Assembly (NCBI GenBank): GCA_039707655.1
Contig: CM077665.1
Location: 446,647,531 to 446,711,530 of the forward strand
Direction of reading: 5' to 3'
From: Elymus sibiricus
Taxonomy: Eukaryota > Streptophyta > Magnoliopsida > Poales > Poaceae
Length of the DNA stretch: 64,000 bases
Shown one piece after another: positions 8,209 through 22,400 of the stretch. Below the pieces are notes generated by a model. The model had not been told where the DNA came from, ran no database searches, and was given only the letters and a program-made list of their open reading frames with translations. Position 1 is the stretch's first letter; the number at the start of each line of letters is the position of its first letter. Position numbers and translations under genes: made by a program.

Positions 8209-11200
8209 ATCTTAGCTCAAAATAAATCATGAAATGCATGAAAAATAGCAAATGAAGTCAGAAAAGGGTTGGAAAGTGATGATGTGGCTTTGAATGGTGC
8301 ATATTGAATTCAGAAAAAGTCTTGAGTTAAAATATGTTTAAAAAAATAAAATCCCTTTGTAGTAGACGAGTTTTCTTCCGAAACCCTGATACTTCGAAGG
8401 AGATTGTCCAGTTTGTACACGAAGTGCATCCAGTTTTTCCCGTAACCCTCTCACCTTTTTAGCACATGCTATGTGCATGAAATTATGATACCATGCCAAT
8501 TTTCAACCATTTCAGAGTTCATTTGCTGTGCTTTTCAATCTCAGGGTCATCTTAGCTCAAAATATATCATGAAATGCATGAAAAATAGCAAATGAAGTCA
8601 GAAAAGGGTTGAAAAGTGATGATGTGGCTTTCAATGGTGCATATTGAATGCAGAAAAGTCTTGAGTTAAAATATGTTTAAAAATGAAATCCCTTTGTGAT
8701 AGACGAGTTTTCGTCCGAAACCCTAATACTTCGAAGGAGATTGTCCAGTTTGTACACGAAGTGCATCCAGTTTTTCCTGTAACCGTCTCAACTTTTTAGC
8801 ACATGCTATGTGGGTGAAATTATGATACCATGCCAGTTTTCAACCATTTCAGAGTTCATTTGCAGTGCTTTTCAATCTTAGGGTCATCTTAGCTCAAAAT
8901 AAATCATGAAATGCATGAAAAATAGCAAATGAAGTCAGAAAAGGGTTGAAAAGTGATGATGTGGCTTTGAATGGTGCATATTGAATGCAGAAAAAGTCTT
9001 GATTTAAAATATGTTTAAAAATATGAAATCCCTTTGTAATAGACAAGTTTTCGTCCGAAACCCTAATACTTCGAAGGAGATTGTCCAGTTTGTACACGAA
9101 GTACATCCAGTTTTTCCCATAACCCTCTCAACTTTTTAGCACGTGCTATGTGGGTGAAATTATGATACCGTGCCAATTTTCAACCATTTCAGAGTTCATT
9201 TGCAGTGCTTTTCAATCTCAGGGTCATCTTAGCTCAAAATAAATCATGAAATGCATGAAAAATAGCAAATGAAGTCAGAAGAGGGTTGAAAAGTGATGAT
9301 GTGGCTTTGAATGGTGCATATTGAATGCAGAAAAAGTCTTGAGTTAAAATATGTTTAAAAATCAAATCCCTTTGTAATAGACGAGTTTTCGTCCGAAACC
9401 CTAATACTTCGAAGGAGATTGTCCAGTTTGTACACGAAGTGTATCCAGTTTTTCCTGTAACCCTCTCAACTTTTTAGCACATGCTATGTGGGTGAAATTA
9501 TGATACCATGCCAATTTTCAACCATTTCAGAGATCATTTGCAGTGCTTTTCAATCTCAGGGTCATCTTAGCTCAAAATAAATCATGAAATGCATGAAAAA
9601 TAGCAAATGAAGTCAGAAAAGGGTTGAAAAGTGATGACGTGGCTTTGAATGGTGCATATTGAATGCAGAAAAAGTCTTGAGTTAAAATATGTTTAAAAAA
9701 ATGAAATCCTTTTGTAATAGACGAGTTTTCGTCTGAAACCCTCATATTTCGAAGGAGATTGTCCAGTTTGTATACGAAGTGCATCCAGTTTTTCCCGTAA
9801 CCCTCTCAACATTTTAGCACATGCTATGTGGGTGAAATTATCATACCATGCCAATTTTCAACCACTTCATAGATCATTTGCAGTGCTTTTCAATTTCAGG
9901 GTCATCTTAGCTCAAAATAAATCATGAAATACATGAAAAATAGCAAATGAAGTCAGAAAAGGGTTGAAAAGTGATGATGTGGCTTTGAATGGTGCATATT
10001 GAATGCAGAAAAAGTCTTGAGTTAAAATATGTTTAAAAAAATAAAATCCCTTTGTAATAGACGAGTTTTCGTCCGAAACCCTCATACTTCGAAGGAGATT
10101 GTCCAGTTTGTACACGAAGTGCATCCAGTTTTTCCCGTAACCCTCTCACCTTTTTAGCACATGCTACGTGGGTGAAATTATGATACCATGCCAATTTTCA
10201 ACCATTTCAGAGTTCATTTGCAGTGCTTTTCAATCTCAGGTTCATCTTAGCTCAAAATAAATCATGAAATGCATGAAAAATAGCAAATGAAGTCAGAAAA
10301 GGGTTGAAAAGTGCTGATGTGGCTTTGAATGGTGCATATTGAATGCAGAAAAAGTCTTGAATTAAAATATGTTTAAAATGAAATCCCTTTTGCAATAGAC
10401 GAGTTTTCGTCCGAAACCCTGGTACTTCGAAGGAGATTATCCAGTTTGTACACGAAGTGCTTCCAGTTTTTCCCGTAACCCTCTCAACTTTTTAGCACAT
10501 GCTATGTGGGTGAAATTATGATACCATGCCAATTTTCAACCATTTCAGAGTTCATTTGCAGTGCTTTTGAATCACAGGGTCATCTTAGCTCAAAATAAAT
10601 CATGAAATGCATGAAAAATAGCAAATGAAGTCAGAAAAGGGTTGAAAACTGATGATGTGGCCTTGAATAGTGCATATTGAATGCAGAAAAAGTCTTGAGT
10701 TAAAATATGTTTAAAAATATGAAATCCCTTTGTAATAGACAAGTTTTCGTCCGAAAACCTAATACTTCGAAGGAGATTGTTCAGTTTGTACACGAAGTAC
10801 ATCCAGTTTTTCCCATAACCCTCTCAACTTTTTAGCACATGCTATGTGGGTGAAATTATGATACCATGCCAATTTTCAACCATTTCAGAGTTCATTTGCA
10901 GTGCTTTTCAATCTCAGGGTCATCTTAGCTCAAAATAAATCATGAAATGCATGAAAAATAGCAAATGAAGTCAGAAAAGGGTTGAAAAGTGATGATGTGG
11001 CTTTGAATGGTACATATTGAATGCAGAAATAGTCTTGAGTTAAAATATGTTTAAAAATATGATATCCCTTTGTAATAGACGAGTTTTCGTCCGAAACCCT
11101 GATATTTCGAAGGAGATTGTCTAGTTTGTACACGAAGTACATCCAGTTTTTCCCGTAACCCTCTCAACTTTTTAGCACATGCTATGTGGGTGAAATTATG

Positions 11201-11261
11201 ATACCATGCCAATTTTCAACCATTTCAGAGTTCATTTGCAGTGCTTTTCAATTTCAGGGTC
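8209..11261 (+). repeat. 9-monomer higher-order repeat, copy 2
   Basis: Monomer starts are 8209, 8549, 8886, 9226, 9564, 9904, 10244, 10582 and 10922. The copy is 3,053 bp and nearly identical to copy 1. It shares with copy 3, but not copy 1, the change GTGCTGATGTGG and a shortened A-run (GTTTAAAATG) in unit 7, so copies 2 and 3 separated most recently. Confidence 0.9.
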
Positions 11262-13974
11262 ATCTTAGCTCAAAATAAATCATGAAATGCATGAAAAATA
11301 GCAAATGAAGTCAGAAAAGGGTTGGAAAGTGATGATGTGGCTTTGAATGGTGCATATTGAATTCAGAAAAAGTCTTGAGTTAAAATATGTTTAAAAAAAT
11401 AAAATCCCTTTGTAGTAGACGAGTTTTCTTCCGAAACCCTGATACTTCGAAGGAGATTGTCCAGTTTGTACACGAAGTGCATCCAGTTTTTCCCGTAACC
11501 CTCTCACCTTTTTAGCACATGCTATGTGCATGAAATTATGATACCATGCCAATTTTCAACCATTTCAGAGTTCATTTGCTGTGCTTTTCAATCTCAGGGT
11601 CATCTTAGCTCAAAATATATCATGAAATGCATGAAAAATAGCAAATGAAGTCAGAAAAGGGTTGAAAAGTGATGATGTGGCTTTCAATGGTGCATATTGA
11701 ATGCAGAAAAGTCTTGAGTTAAAATATGTTTAAAAATGAAATCCCTTTGTAATAGACGAGTTTTCGTCCGAAACCCTAATACTTCGAAGGAGATTGTCCA
11801 GTTTGTACACGAAGTGCATCCAGTTTTTCCTGTAACCCTCTCAACTTTTTAGCACATGCTATGTGGGTGAAATTATGATACCATGCCAGTTTTCAACCAT
11901 TTCAGAGTTCATTTGCAGTGCTTTTCAATCTTAGGGTCATCTTAGCTCAAAATAAATCATGAAATGCATGAAAAATAGCAAATGAAGTCAGAAAAGGGTT
12001 GAAAAGTGATGATGTGGCTTTGAATGGTGCATATTGAATGCAGAAAAAGTCTTGATTTAAAATATGTTTAAAAATATGAAATCCCTTTGTAATAGACAAG
12101 TTTTCGTCCGAAACCCTAATACTTCGAAGGAGATTGTCCAGTTTGTACACGAAGTACATCCAGTTTTTCCCATAACCCTCTCAACTTTTTAGCACGTGCT
12201 ATGTGGGTGAAATTATGATACCGTGCCAATTTTCAACCATTTCAGAGTTCATTTGCAGTGCTTTTCAATCTCAGGGTCATCTTAGCTCAAAATAAATCAT
12301 GAAATGCATGAAAAATAGCAAATGAAGTCAGAAGAGGGTTGAAAAGTGATGATGTGGCTTTGAATGGTGCATATTGAATGCAGAAAAAGTCTTGAGTTAA
12401 AATATGTTTAAAAATCAAATCCCTTTGTAATAGACGAGTTTTCGTCCGAAACCCTAATACTTCGAAGGAGATTGTCCAGTTTGTACACGAAGTGTATCCA
12501 GTTTTTCCTGTAACCCTCTCAACTTTTTAGCACATGCTATGTGGGTAAAATTATGATACCATGCCAATTTTCAACCATTTCAGAGATCATTTGCAGTGCT
12601 TTTCAATCTCAGGGTCATCTTAGCTCAAAATAAATCATGAAATGCATGAAAAATAGCAAATGAAGTCAGAAAAGGGTTGAAAAGTGATGACGTGGCTTTG
12701 AATGGTGCATATTGAATGCAGAAAAAGTCTTGAGTTAAAATATGTTTAAAAAAATGAAATCCTTTTGTAATAGACGAGTTTTCGTCTGAAACCCTCATAT
12801 TTCGAAGGAGATTGTCCAGTTTGTATACGAAGTGCATCCAGTTTTTCCCGTAACCCTCTCAACATTTTAGCACATGCTATGTGGGTGAAATTATCATACC
12901 ATGCCAATTTTCAACCATTTCATAGATCATTTGCAGTGCTTTTCAATTTCAGGGTCATCTTAGCTCAAAATAAATCATGAAATACATGAAAAATAGCAAA
13001 TGAAGTCAGAAAAGGGTTGAAAAGTGATGATGTGGCTTTGAATGGTGCATATTGAATGCAGAAAAAGTCTTGAGTTAAAATATGTTTAAAAAAATAAAAT
13101 CCCTTTGTAATAGACGAGTTTTCGTCCGAAACCCTCATACTTCGAAGGAGATTGTCCAGTTTGTACACGAAGTGCATCCAGTTTTTCCCGTAACCCTCTC
13201 ACCTTTTTAGCACATGCTACGTGGGTGAAATTATGATACCATGCCAATTTTCAACCATTTCAGAGTTCATTTGCAGTGCTTTTCAATCTCAGGTTCATCT
13301 TAGCTCAAAATAAATCATGAAATGCATGAAAAATAGCAAATGAAGTCAGAAAAGGGTTGAAAAGTGCTGATGTGGCTTTGAATGGTGCATATTGAATGCA
13401 GAAAAAGTCTTGAATTAAAATATGTTTAAAATGAAATCCCTTTTGCAATAGACGAGTTTTCGTCCGAAACCCTGGTACTTCGAAGGAGATTATCCAGTTT
13501 GTACACGAAGTGCTTCCAGTTTTTCCCGTAACCCTCTCAACTTTTTAGCACATGCTATGTGGGTGAAATTATGATACCATGCCAATTTTCAACCATTTCA
13601 GAGTTCATTTGCAGTGCTTTTGAATCACAGGGTCATCTTAGCTCAAAATAAATCATGAAATGCATGAAAAATAGCAAATGAAGTCAGAAAAGGGTTGAAA
13701 ACTGATGATGTGGCCTTGAAAGGTGCATATTGAATGCAGAAAAAGTCTTGAGTTAAAATATGTTTAAAAATATGAAATCCCTTTGTAATAGACAAGTTTT
13801 CGTCCGAAAACCTAATACTTCGAAGGAGATTGTTCAGTTTGTACACGAAGTACATCCAGTTTTTCCCATAACCCTCTCAACTTTTTAGCACATGCTATGT
13901 GGGTGAAATTATGATACCATGCCAATTTTCAACCATTTCAGAGTTCATTTGCAGTGCTTTTCAATCTCAGGGTC
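11262..13974 (+). repeat. 9-monomer higher-order repeat, copy 3, lacking the ninth unit
   Basis: Monomer starts are 11262, 11602, 11939, 12279, 12617, 12957, 13297 and 13635. The expected ninth unit (equivalent of 10922 with GAAATAGTC and ATATGATATCC) is missing. A monomer of a different type follows at 13975. The repeat therefore ends here by a switch between monomers and not by loss of similarity. Confidence 0.88.
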
Positions 13975-16010
13975 ATCTTAGCTCAAAATAAATCATGAAA
14001 TGCATGAAAAATAGCAAATGAAGTCAGAAAAGGGTTGAAAAGTGATGATGTGGCTTTGAATGGTGCATATTGAATGCAGAAAAAGTCTTGAGTTAAAATA
14101 TGTTTAAAAATGAAATCCCTTTGTAATAGACGAGTTTTCGTCCGAAACCCTAATACTTCGAAGGAGATTGTCCAGTTTGTACACGAAGTGCATCCAGTTT
14201 TTCCTGTAACCCTCTCAACTTTTTAGCACATGCTATGTGGGTGAAATTATGATACCATGCCAATTTTCAACCATTTCAGAGATCATTTGCAGTGCTTTTC
14301 AATCTCAGGGTCACCTTAGCTCAAAATAAATCATGAAATGCATGAAAAATAGCAAATGAAGTCAGAAAAGGGTTGAAAAGTGATGACGTGGCTTTGAATG
14401 GTGCATATTGAATGCAGAAAAAGTCTTGAGTTAAAATATGTTTAAAAAAATGAAATCCTTTTGTAATAGACGAGTTTTCGTCTGAAACCCTCATATTTCG
14501 AAGGAGATTGTCCAGTTTGTATACGAAGTGCATCCAGTTTTTCCCGTAACCCTCTCAACATTTTAGCACATGCTATGTGGGTGAAATTATCATACCATGC
14601 CAATTTTCAACCATTTCATAGATCATTTGCAGTGCTTTTCAATTTCAGGGTCATCTTAGCTCAAAATAAATCATGAAATACATGAAAAATAGCAAATGAA
14701 GTCAGAAAAGGGTTGAAAAGTGATGATGTGGCTTTGAATGGTGCATATTGAATGCAGAAAAAGTCTTGAGTTAAAATATGTTTAAAAAAATAAAATCCCT
14801 TTGTAATAGACGAGTTTTCGTCCGAAACCCTCATACTTCGAAGGAGATTGTCCAGTTTGTACACGAAGTGCATCCAGTTTTTCCCGTAACCCTCTCACCT
14901 TTTTAGCACATGCTACGTGGGTGAAATTATGATACCATGCCAATTTTCAACCATTTCAGAGTTCATTTGCAGTGCTTTTCAATCTCAGGTTCATCTTAGC
15001 TCAAAATAAATCATGAAATGCATGAAAAATAGCAAATGAAGTCAGAAAAGGGTTGAAAAGTGATGATGTGGCTTTGAATGGTGCATATTGAATGCAGAAA
15101 AAGTCTTGAATTAAAATATGTTTAAAAAATGAAATCCCTTTTGCAATAGACGAGTTTTCGTCCGAAACCCTGGTACTTCGAAGGAGATTATCCAGTTTGT
15201 ACACGAAGTGCTTCCAGTTTTTCCCGTAACCCTCTCAACTTTTTAGCACATGCTATGTGGGTGAAATTATGATACCATGCCAATTTTCAACCATGTCAGA
15301 GTTCATTTGCAGTGCTTTTGAATCACAGGGTCATCTTAGCTCAAAATAAATCATGAAATGCATGAAAAATAGCAAATGAAGTCAGAAAAGGGTTGAAAAC
15401 TGATGATGTGGCCTTGAATGGTGCATATTGAATGCAGAAAAAGTCTTGAGTTAAAATATGTTTAAAAATATGAAATCCCTTTGTAATAGACAAGTTTTCG
15501 TCCGAAAACCTAATACTTCGAAGGAGATTGTTCAGTTTGTACACGAAGTACATCCAGTTTTTCCCATAACCCTCTCAACTTTTTAGCACATGCTATGTGG
15601 GTGAAATTATGATACCATGCCAATTTTCAACCATTTCAGAGTTCATTTGCAGTGCTTTTCAATCTCAGGGTCATCTTAGCTCAAAATAAATCATGAAATG
15701 CATGAAAAATAGCAAATGAAGTCAGAAAAGGGTTGAAAAGTGATGATGTGGCTTTGAATGGTGCATATTGAATGCAGAAAAAGTCTTGAGTTAAAATATG
15801 TTTAAAAATGAAATCCCTTTGTAATAGACGAGTTTTCGTCCGAAACCCTAATACTTCGAAGGAGATTGTCCAGTTTGTACACGAAGTGCATCCAGTTTTT
15901 CCTGTAACCCTCTCAACTTTTTAGCACATGCTATGTGGGTGAAATTATGATACCATGCCAATTTTCAACCATTTCATAGATCATTTGCAGTGCTTTTCAA
16001 TCTCAGGGTC
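12617..16010 (+). repeat. 5-monomer tandem duplication (12617-14312 and 14313-16010)
   Basis: Monomers 12617, 12957, 13297, 13635 and 13975 recur as 14313, 14653, 14993, 15333 and 15673 with an offset of about 1,697 bp. They share ATACATG, TTTTGCAATAG, ACTGATGATGTGGCC and CCTAATAC variants in the same order. The duplication straddles the end of the 9-monomer HOR and the start of the 13-monomer HOR, so it probably links the two. Confidence 0.85.
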
Positions 16011-19000
16011 ATCTTAGCTCAAAATAAATCATGAAATGCATGAAAAATAGCAAATGAAGTCAGAAAAGGGTTGAAAAGTGATGACGTGGCTTTGAATGGT
16101 GCATATTGAATGCAGAAAAAGTCTTGAGTTAAAATATGTTTAAAAATATGAAATCCCTTTGTAATAGACGAGTTTTCGTCCGAAACCCTGATACTTCGAA
16201 GGAGATTGTCCAGTTTGTACACGAAGTGCATCCAGTTTTTCCCGTAACCCTCTGAACTTTTTAGCACATGCTATGTGGGTGAAATTATGATTCCATGCCA
16301 ATTTTCAACCATTTCAGAGTTCATTTGCAGTGCTTTTCAATTTCAGGGTCATCTTAGCTCAAAATAAATCATGAAATGCATGAAAAATAGCAAATGAAGT
16401 CAGAAAAGGGTTGAAAAGTGATGACGTGGCTTTGAATGGTGCATATTGAATGAAGAAAAAGTCTTGAGTTAAAATATGTTTAAAAAAATAAAATCAATTT
16501 GTAATAGACGAGTTTTCGTCCGAAACCCTGAAACTTCGAAGGAGATTGTCCAGTTTGTACACGAAGTGCATCCAGTTTTTCCTGTAACCCTCTCAACTTT
16601 TTAGCACATGCTATGTGGGTGAAATTATGATACCATGCCAATTTTCAACCATTTCAGAGTTCATTTGCAGTGCTTTTCAATCTCAGGGTCATCTTAGCTC
16701 AAAATAAATCATGAAATGCGTGAAAAATAGCAAATGAAGTCAGAAAAGGGTTGAAAAGTGATGATGTGGCTTTGAATGGTGCATTTTGAAGGCAGAAAAA
16801 GTCTTGAGTTAAAATATGTTTAAAAATGAAATCCATTTGTAATAGACGAGTTTTTGTCCGAAACCTTAATACTTCGAAGGAGATTGTCCAGTTTGTACAC
16901 GAAGTGCATCCAGTTTTTCCTGTAACCCTCTCAACTTTTTAGCACATGCTATGTGGGTGAAATTATGATACCATGCCAATTTTCAACCATTTCAGAGATC
17001 ATTTGCAGTGCTTTTCAATCTCAGGGTCATCTTAGGTCAAAATAAATAATGAAATGCATGAAAACTAGCAAATGAAGTCAGAAAAGGGTTGAAAAGTGAT
17101 GACGTGGCTTTGAATGGTGCATATTGAATGTAGAAAAAGTCTTGAGTTAGAATGTGTTTAAAAAAATGAAATCCCTTTGTAATAGACGAGTTTTCGTCTG
17201 AAACCCTCATATTTCGATGGAGATTGTCCAGTTTGTACACGAAGTGCATCCAGTTTTTCCCGTAACCCTCTCAACTTTTTAGCACATGCTATGTGGGTGA
17301 AATTATGATACCATGCCAATTTTCAACCATTTCAGAGTTCATTTGCAGTGCTTTTCAATTTCAGGGTCATCTTAGCTCAAAATAAATCATGAAATGCATG
17401 AAAAATAGCAAATGAAGTCAGAAAAGGGTTGGAAAGTGATGATGTGGCTTTGAATGGTGCATATTGAATTCAGAAAAAGTCTTGAGTTAAAATATGTTTA
17501 AAAAAATAAAATCCATTTGTAATAGACGAGTTTTCGTCCGAAACCCTGATACTTCGAATGAGATTGTCCAGTTTGTACACGAAGTGCATCCAGTTTTTCC
17601 CGTAACCCTCTCACGTTTTTAGCACATGCTATGCGCATGAAATTATGATACCATGCCAATTTTCAACCATTTCAGAGTTCATTTGCTGTGCTTTTCAATC
17701 TCAGGGTCATCTTAGCTCAAAATAAATCATGAAATGCATGAAAAATAGCAAATGAAGTCAGAAAAGGTTTGAAAAGTGATGATGTGGCTTTCAATGGTGC
17801 ATATTGAATGCAGAAAAAGTCTTGAGTTAAAATATGTTTAAAAATGAAATCCCTTTGTAATAGACGAGTTTTCGTCCGAAACCCTAATACTTCGAAGGAG
17901 ATTGTCCAGTTTGTACACGAAGTGCATCCAGTTTTTCCTGTAACCCTCTCAACTTTTTAGCACATGCTATGTGGGTGAAATTATGATACCATGCCAGTTT
18001 TCAACCATTTCAGAGTTCATTTGCAGTGCTTTTCAATCTTAGGGTCATCTTAGCTCAAAATAAATCATGAAATGCATGAAAAATAGCAAATGAAGTCAGA
18101 AAAGGGTTGAAAAGTGATGATGTGGCTTTGAATGGTGCATATTGAATGCAGAAAAAGTCTTGATTTAAAATATGTTTAAAAATATGAAATCCCTTTGTAA
18201 TAGACAAGTTTTCGTCCGAAACCCTAATACTTCGAAGGAGATTGTCCAGTTTGTACACGAAGTACATCCAGTTTTTCCCATAACCCTCTCAACTTTTTAG
18301 CACGTGCTATGTGTGTGAAATTATGATACCGTGCCAATTTTCAACCATTTCAGAGTTCATTTGCAGTGCTTTTCAATCTCAGGGTCATCTTAGCTCAAAA
18401 TAAATCATGAAATGCATGAAAAATAGCAAATGAAGTCAGAAGAGGGTTGAAAAGTGATGATGTGGCTTTGAATGGTGCATATTGAATGCAGAAAAAGTCT
18501 TGAGTTAAAATATGTTTAAAAATGAAATCCCTTTGTAATAGACGAGTTTTCGTCCGAAACCCTAATACTTCGAAGGAGATTGTCCAGTTTGTACACGAAG
18601 TGCATCCAGTTTTTCCTGTAACCCTCTCAACTTTTTAGCACATGCTATGTGGGTGAAATTATGATACCATGCCAATTTTCAACCATTTCAGAGATCATTT
18701 GCAGTGCTTTTCAATCTCAGGGTCATCTTAGCTCAAAATAAATCATGAAATGCATGAAAAATAGCAAATGAAGTCAGAAAAGGGTTGAAAAGTGATGACG
18801 TGGCTTTGAATGGTGCATATTGAATGCAGAAAAAGTCTTGAGTTAAAATATGTTTAAAAAAAACAAATCCTTTTGTAATAGACGAGTTTTCGTCTGAAAC
18901 CCTCATATTTCGAAGGAGATTGTCCAGTTTGTATACGAAGTGCATCCAGTTTTTCCCGTAACCCTCTCAACATTTTAGCACATGCTATGTGGGTGAAATT

Positions 19001-19405
19001 ATCATACCATGCCAATTTTCAACCATTTCATAGATCATTTGCAGTGCTTTTCAATTTCTGGGTCATCTTAGCTCAAAATAAATCATGAAATACATGAAAA
19101 ATAGCAAATGAAGTCAGAAAAGGGTTGAAAAGTGATGATGTGGCTTTGAATGGTGCATATTGAATGCAGAAAAAGTCTTGAGTTAAAATATGTTTAAAAA
19201 AAATAAAATCCCTTTGTAATAGACGAGTTTTCGTCCGAAACCCTCATACTTCGAAGGAGATTGTCCAGTTTGTACACGAAGTGCATCCAGTTTTTCCCGT
19301 AACCCTCTCACCTTTTTAGCACATGCTACGTGGGTGAAATTATGATACCATGCCAATTTTCAACCATTTCAGAGTTCATTTGCAGTGCTTTTCAATCTCA
19401 GGTTC
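14993..19405 (+). repeat. 13-monomer higher-order repeat, copy 1
   Basis: The copy is 4,413 bp with monomer starts 14993, 15333, 15673, 16011, 16351, 16691, 17029, 17369, 17709, 18047, 18387, 18725 and 19065. Diagnostic features are AAAATCAATTTG with GAATGAAG (16351), GCGTG with GCATTTTGAAGG (16691), and AGGTCAAAATAAATAATG with AAAACTAGC (17029). Units from 17369 to 19405 are equivalent to units 1-6 of the 9-monomer HOR, so this repeat is a fusion of 9-mer sequence with monomer types that later dominate the right side. Confidence 0.9.
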
Positions 19406-22400
19406 ATCTTAGCTCAAAATAAATCATGAAATGCATGAAAAATAGCAAATGAAGTCAGAAAAGGGTTGAAAAGTGATGATGTGGCTTTGAATGGTGCATA
19501 TTGAATGCAGAAAAAGTCTTGAATTAAAATATGTTTAAAAAATGAAATCCCTTTTGCAATAGACGAGTTTTCGTCCGAAACCCTGGTACTTCGAAGGAGA
19601 TTATCCAGTTTGTACACGAAGTGCTTCCAGTTTTTCCCGTAACCCTCTCAACTTTTTAGCACATGCTATGTGGGTGAAATTATGATACCATGCCAATTTT
19701 CAACCATTTCAGAGTTCATTTGCAGTGCTTTTGAATCACAGGGTCATCTTAGCTCAAAATAAATCATGAAATGCATGAAAAATAGCAAATGAAGTCAGAA
19801 AAGGGTTGAAAACTGATGATGTGGCCTTGAATGGTGCATATTGAATGCAGAAAAAGTCTTGAGTTAAAATATGTTTAAAAATATGAAATCCCTTTGTAAT
19901 AGACAAGTTTTCGTCCGAAAACCTAATACTTCGAAGGAGATTGTTCAGTTTGTACACGAAGTACATCCAGTTTTTCCCATAACCCTCTCAACTTTTTAGC
20001 ACATGCTATGTGGGTGAAATTATGATACCATGCCAATTTTCAACCATTTCAGAGTTCATTTGCAGTGCTTTTCAATCTCAGGGTCATCTTAGCTCAAAAT
20101 AAATCATGAAATGCATGAAAAATAGCAAATGAAGTCAGAAAAGGGTTGAAAAGTGATGATGTGGCTTTGAATGGTGCATATTGAATGCAGAAAAAGTCTT
20201 GAGTTAAAATATGTTTAAAAATGAAATCCCTTTGTAATAGACGAGTTTTCGTCCGAAACCCTAATACTTCGAAGGAGATTGTCCAGTTTGTACACGAAGT
20301 GCATCCAGTTTTTCCTGTAACCCTCTCAACTTTTTAGCACATGCTATGTGGGTGAAATTATGATACCATGCCAATTTTCAACCATTTCATAGATCATTTG
20401 CAGTGCTTTTCAATCTCAGGGTCATCTTAGCTCAAAATAAATCATGAAATGCATGAAAAATAGCAAATGAAGTCAGAAAAGGGTTGAAAAGTGATGACGT
20501 GGCTTTGAATGGTGCATATTGAATGCAGAAAAAGTCTTGAGTTAAAATATGTTTAAAAATATGAAATCCCTTTGTAATAGACGAGTTTTCGTCCGAAACC
20601 CTGATACTTCGAAGGAGATTGTCCAGTTTGTACACGAAGTGCATCCAGTTTTTCCCGTAACCCTCTGAACTTTTTAGCACATGCTATGTGGGTGAAATTA
20701 TGATTCCATGCCAATTTTCAACCATTTCAGAGTTCATTTGCAGTGCTTTTCAATTTCAGGGTCATCTTAGCTCAAAATAAATCATGAAATGCATGAAAAA
20801 TAGCAAATGAAGTCAGAAAAGGGTTGAAAAGTGATGACGTGGCTTTGAATGGTGCATATTGAATGAAGAAAAAGTCTTGAGTTAAAATATGTTTAAAAAA
20901 ATAAAATCAATTTGTAATAGACGAGTTTTCGTCCGAAACCCTGAAACTTCGAAGGAGATTGTCCAGTTTGTACACGAAGTGCATCCAGTTTTTCCTGTAA
21001 CCCTCTCAACTTTTTAGCACATGCTATGTGGGTGAAATTATGATACCATGCCAATTTTCAACCATTTCAGAGTTCATTTGCAGTGCTTTTCAATCTCAGG
21101 GTCATCTTAGCTCAAAATAAATCATGAAATGCGTGAAAAATAGCAAATGAAGTCAGAAAAGGGTTGAAAAGTGATGATGTGGCTTTGAATGGTGCATTTT
21201 GAAGGCAGAAAAAGTCTTGAGTTAAAATATGTTTAAAAATGAAATCCCTTTGTAATAGACGAGTTTTCGTCCGAAACCTTAATACTTCGAAGGAGATTGT
21301 CCAGTTTGTACACGAAGTGCATCCAGTTTTTCCTGTAACCCTCTCAACTTTTTAGCACATGCTATGTGGGTGAAATTATGATACCATGCCAATTTTCAAC
21401 CATTTCAGAGATCATTTGCAGTGCTTTTCAATCTCAGGGTCATCTTAGGTCAAAATAAATAATGAAATGCATGAAAACTAGCAAATGAAGTCAGAAAAGG
21501 GTTGAAAAGTGATGACGTGGCTTTGAATGGTGCATATTGAATGTAGAAAAAGTCTTGAGTTAGAATGTGTTTAAAAAAATGAAATCCCTTTGTAATAGAC
21601 GAGTTTTCGTCTGAAACCCTCATATTTCGATGGAGATTGTCCAGTTTGTACACGAAGTGCATCCAGTTTTTCCCGTAACCCTCTCAACTTTTTAGCACAT
21701 GCTATGTGGGTGAAATTATGATACCATGCCAATTTTCAACCATTTCAGAGTTCATTTGCAGTGCTTTTCAATTTCAGGGTCATCTTAGCTCAAAATAAAT
21801 CATGAAATGCATGAAAAATAGCAAATGAAGTCAGAAAAGGGTTGGAAAGTGATGATGTGGCTTTGAATGGTGCATATTGAATTCAGAAAAAGTCTTGAGT
21901 TAAAATATGTTTAAAAAAATAAAATCCATTTGTAATAGACGAGTTTTCGTCCGAAACCCTGATACTTCGAATGAGATTGTCCAGTTTGTACACGAAGTGC
22001 ATCCAGTTTTTCCCGTAACCCTCTCACCTTTTTAGCACATGCTATGCGCATGAAATTATGATACCATGCCAATTTTCAACCATTTCAGAGTTCATTTGCT
22101 GTGCTTTTCAATCTCAGGGTCATCTTAGCTCAAAATAAATCATGAAATGCATGAAAAATAGCAAATGAAGTCAGAAAAGGGTTGAAAAGTGATGATGTGG
22201 CTTTCAATGGTGCATATTGAATGCAGAAAAAGTCTTGAGTTAAAATATGTTTAAAAATGAAATCCCTTTGTAATAGACGAGTTTTCGTCCGAAACCCTAA
22301 TACTTCGAAGGAGATTGTCCAGTTTGTACACGAAGTGCATCCAGTTTTTCCTGTAACCCTCTCAACTTTTTAGCACATGCTATGTGGGTGAAATTATGAT

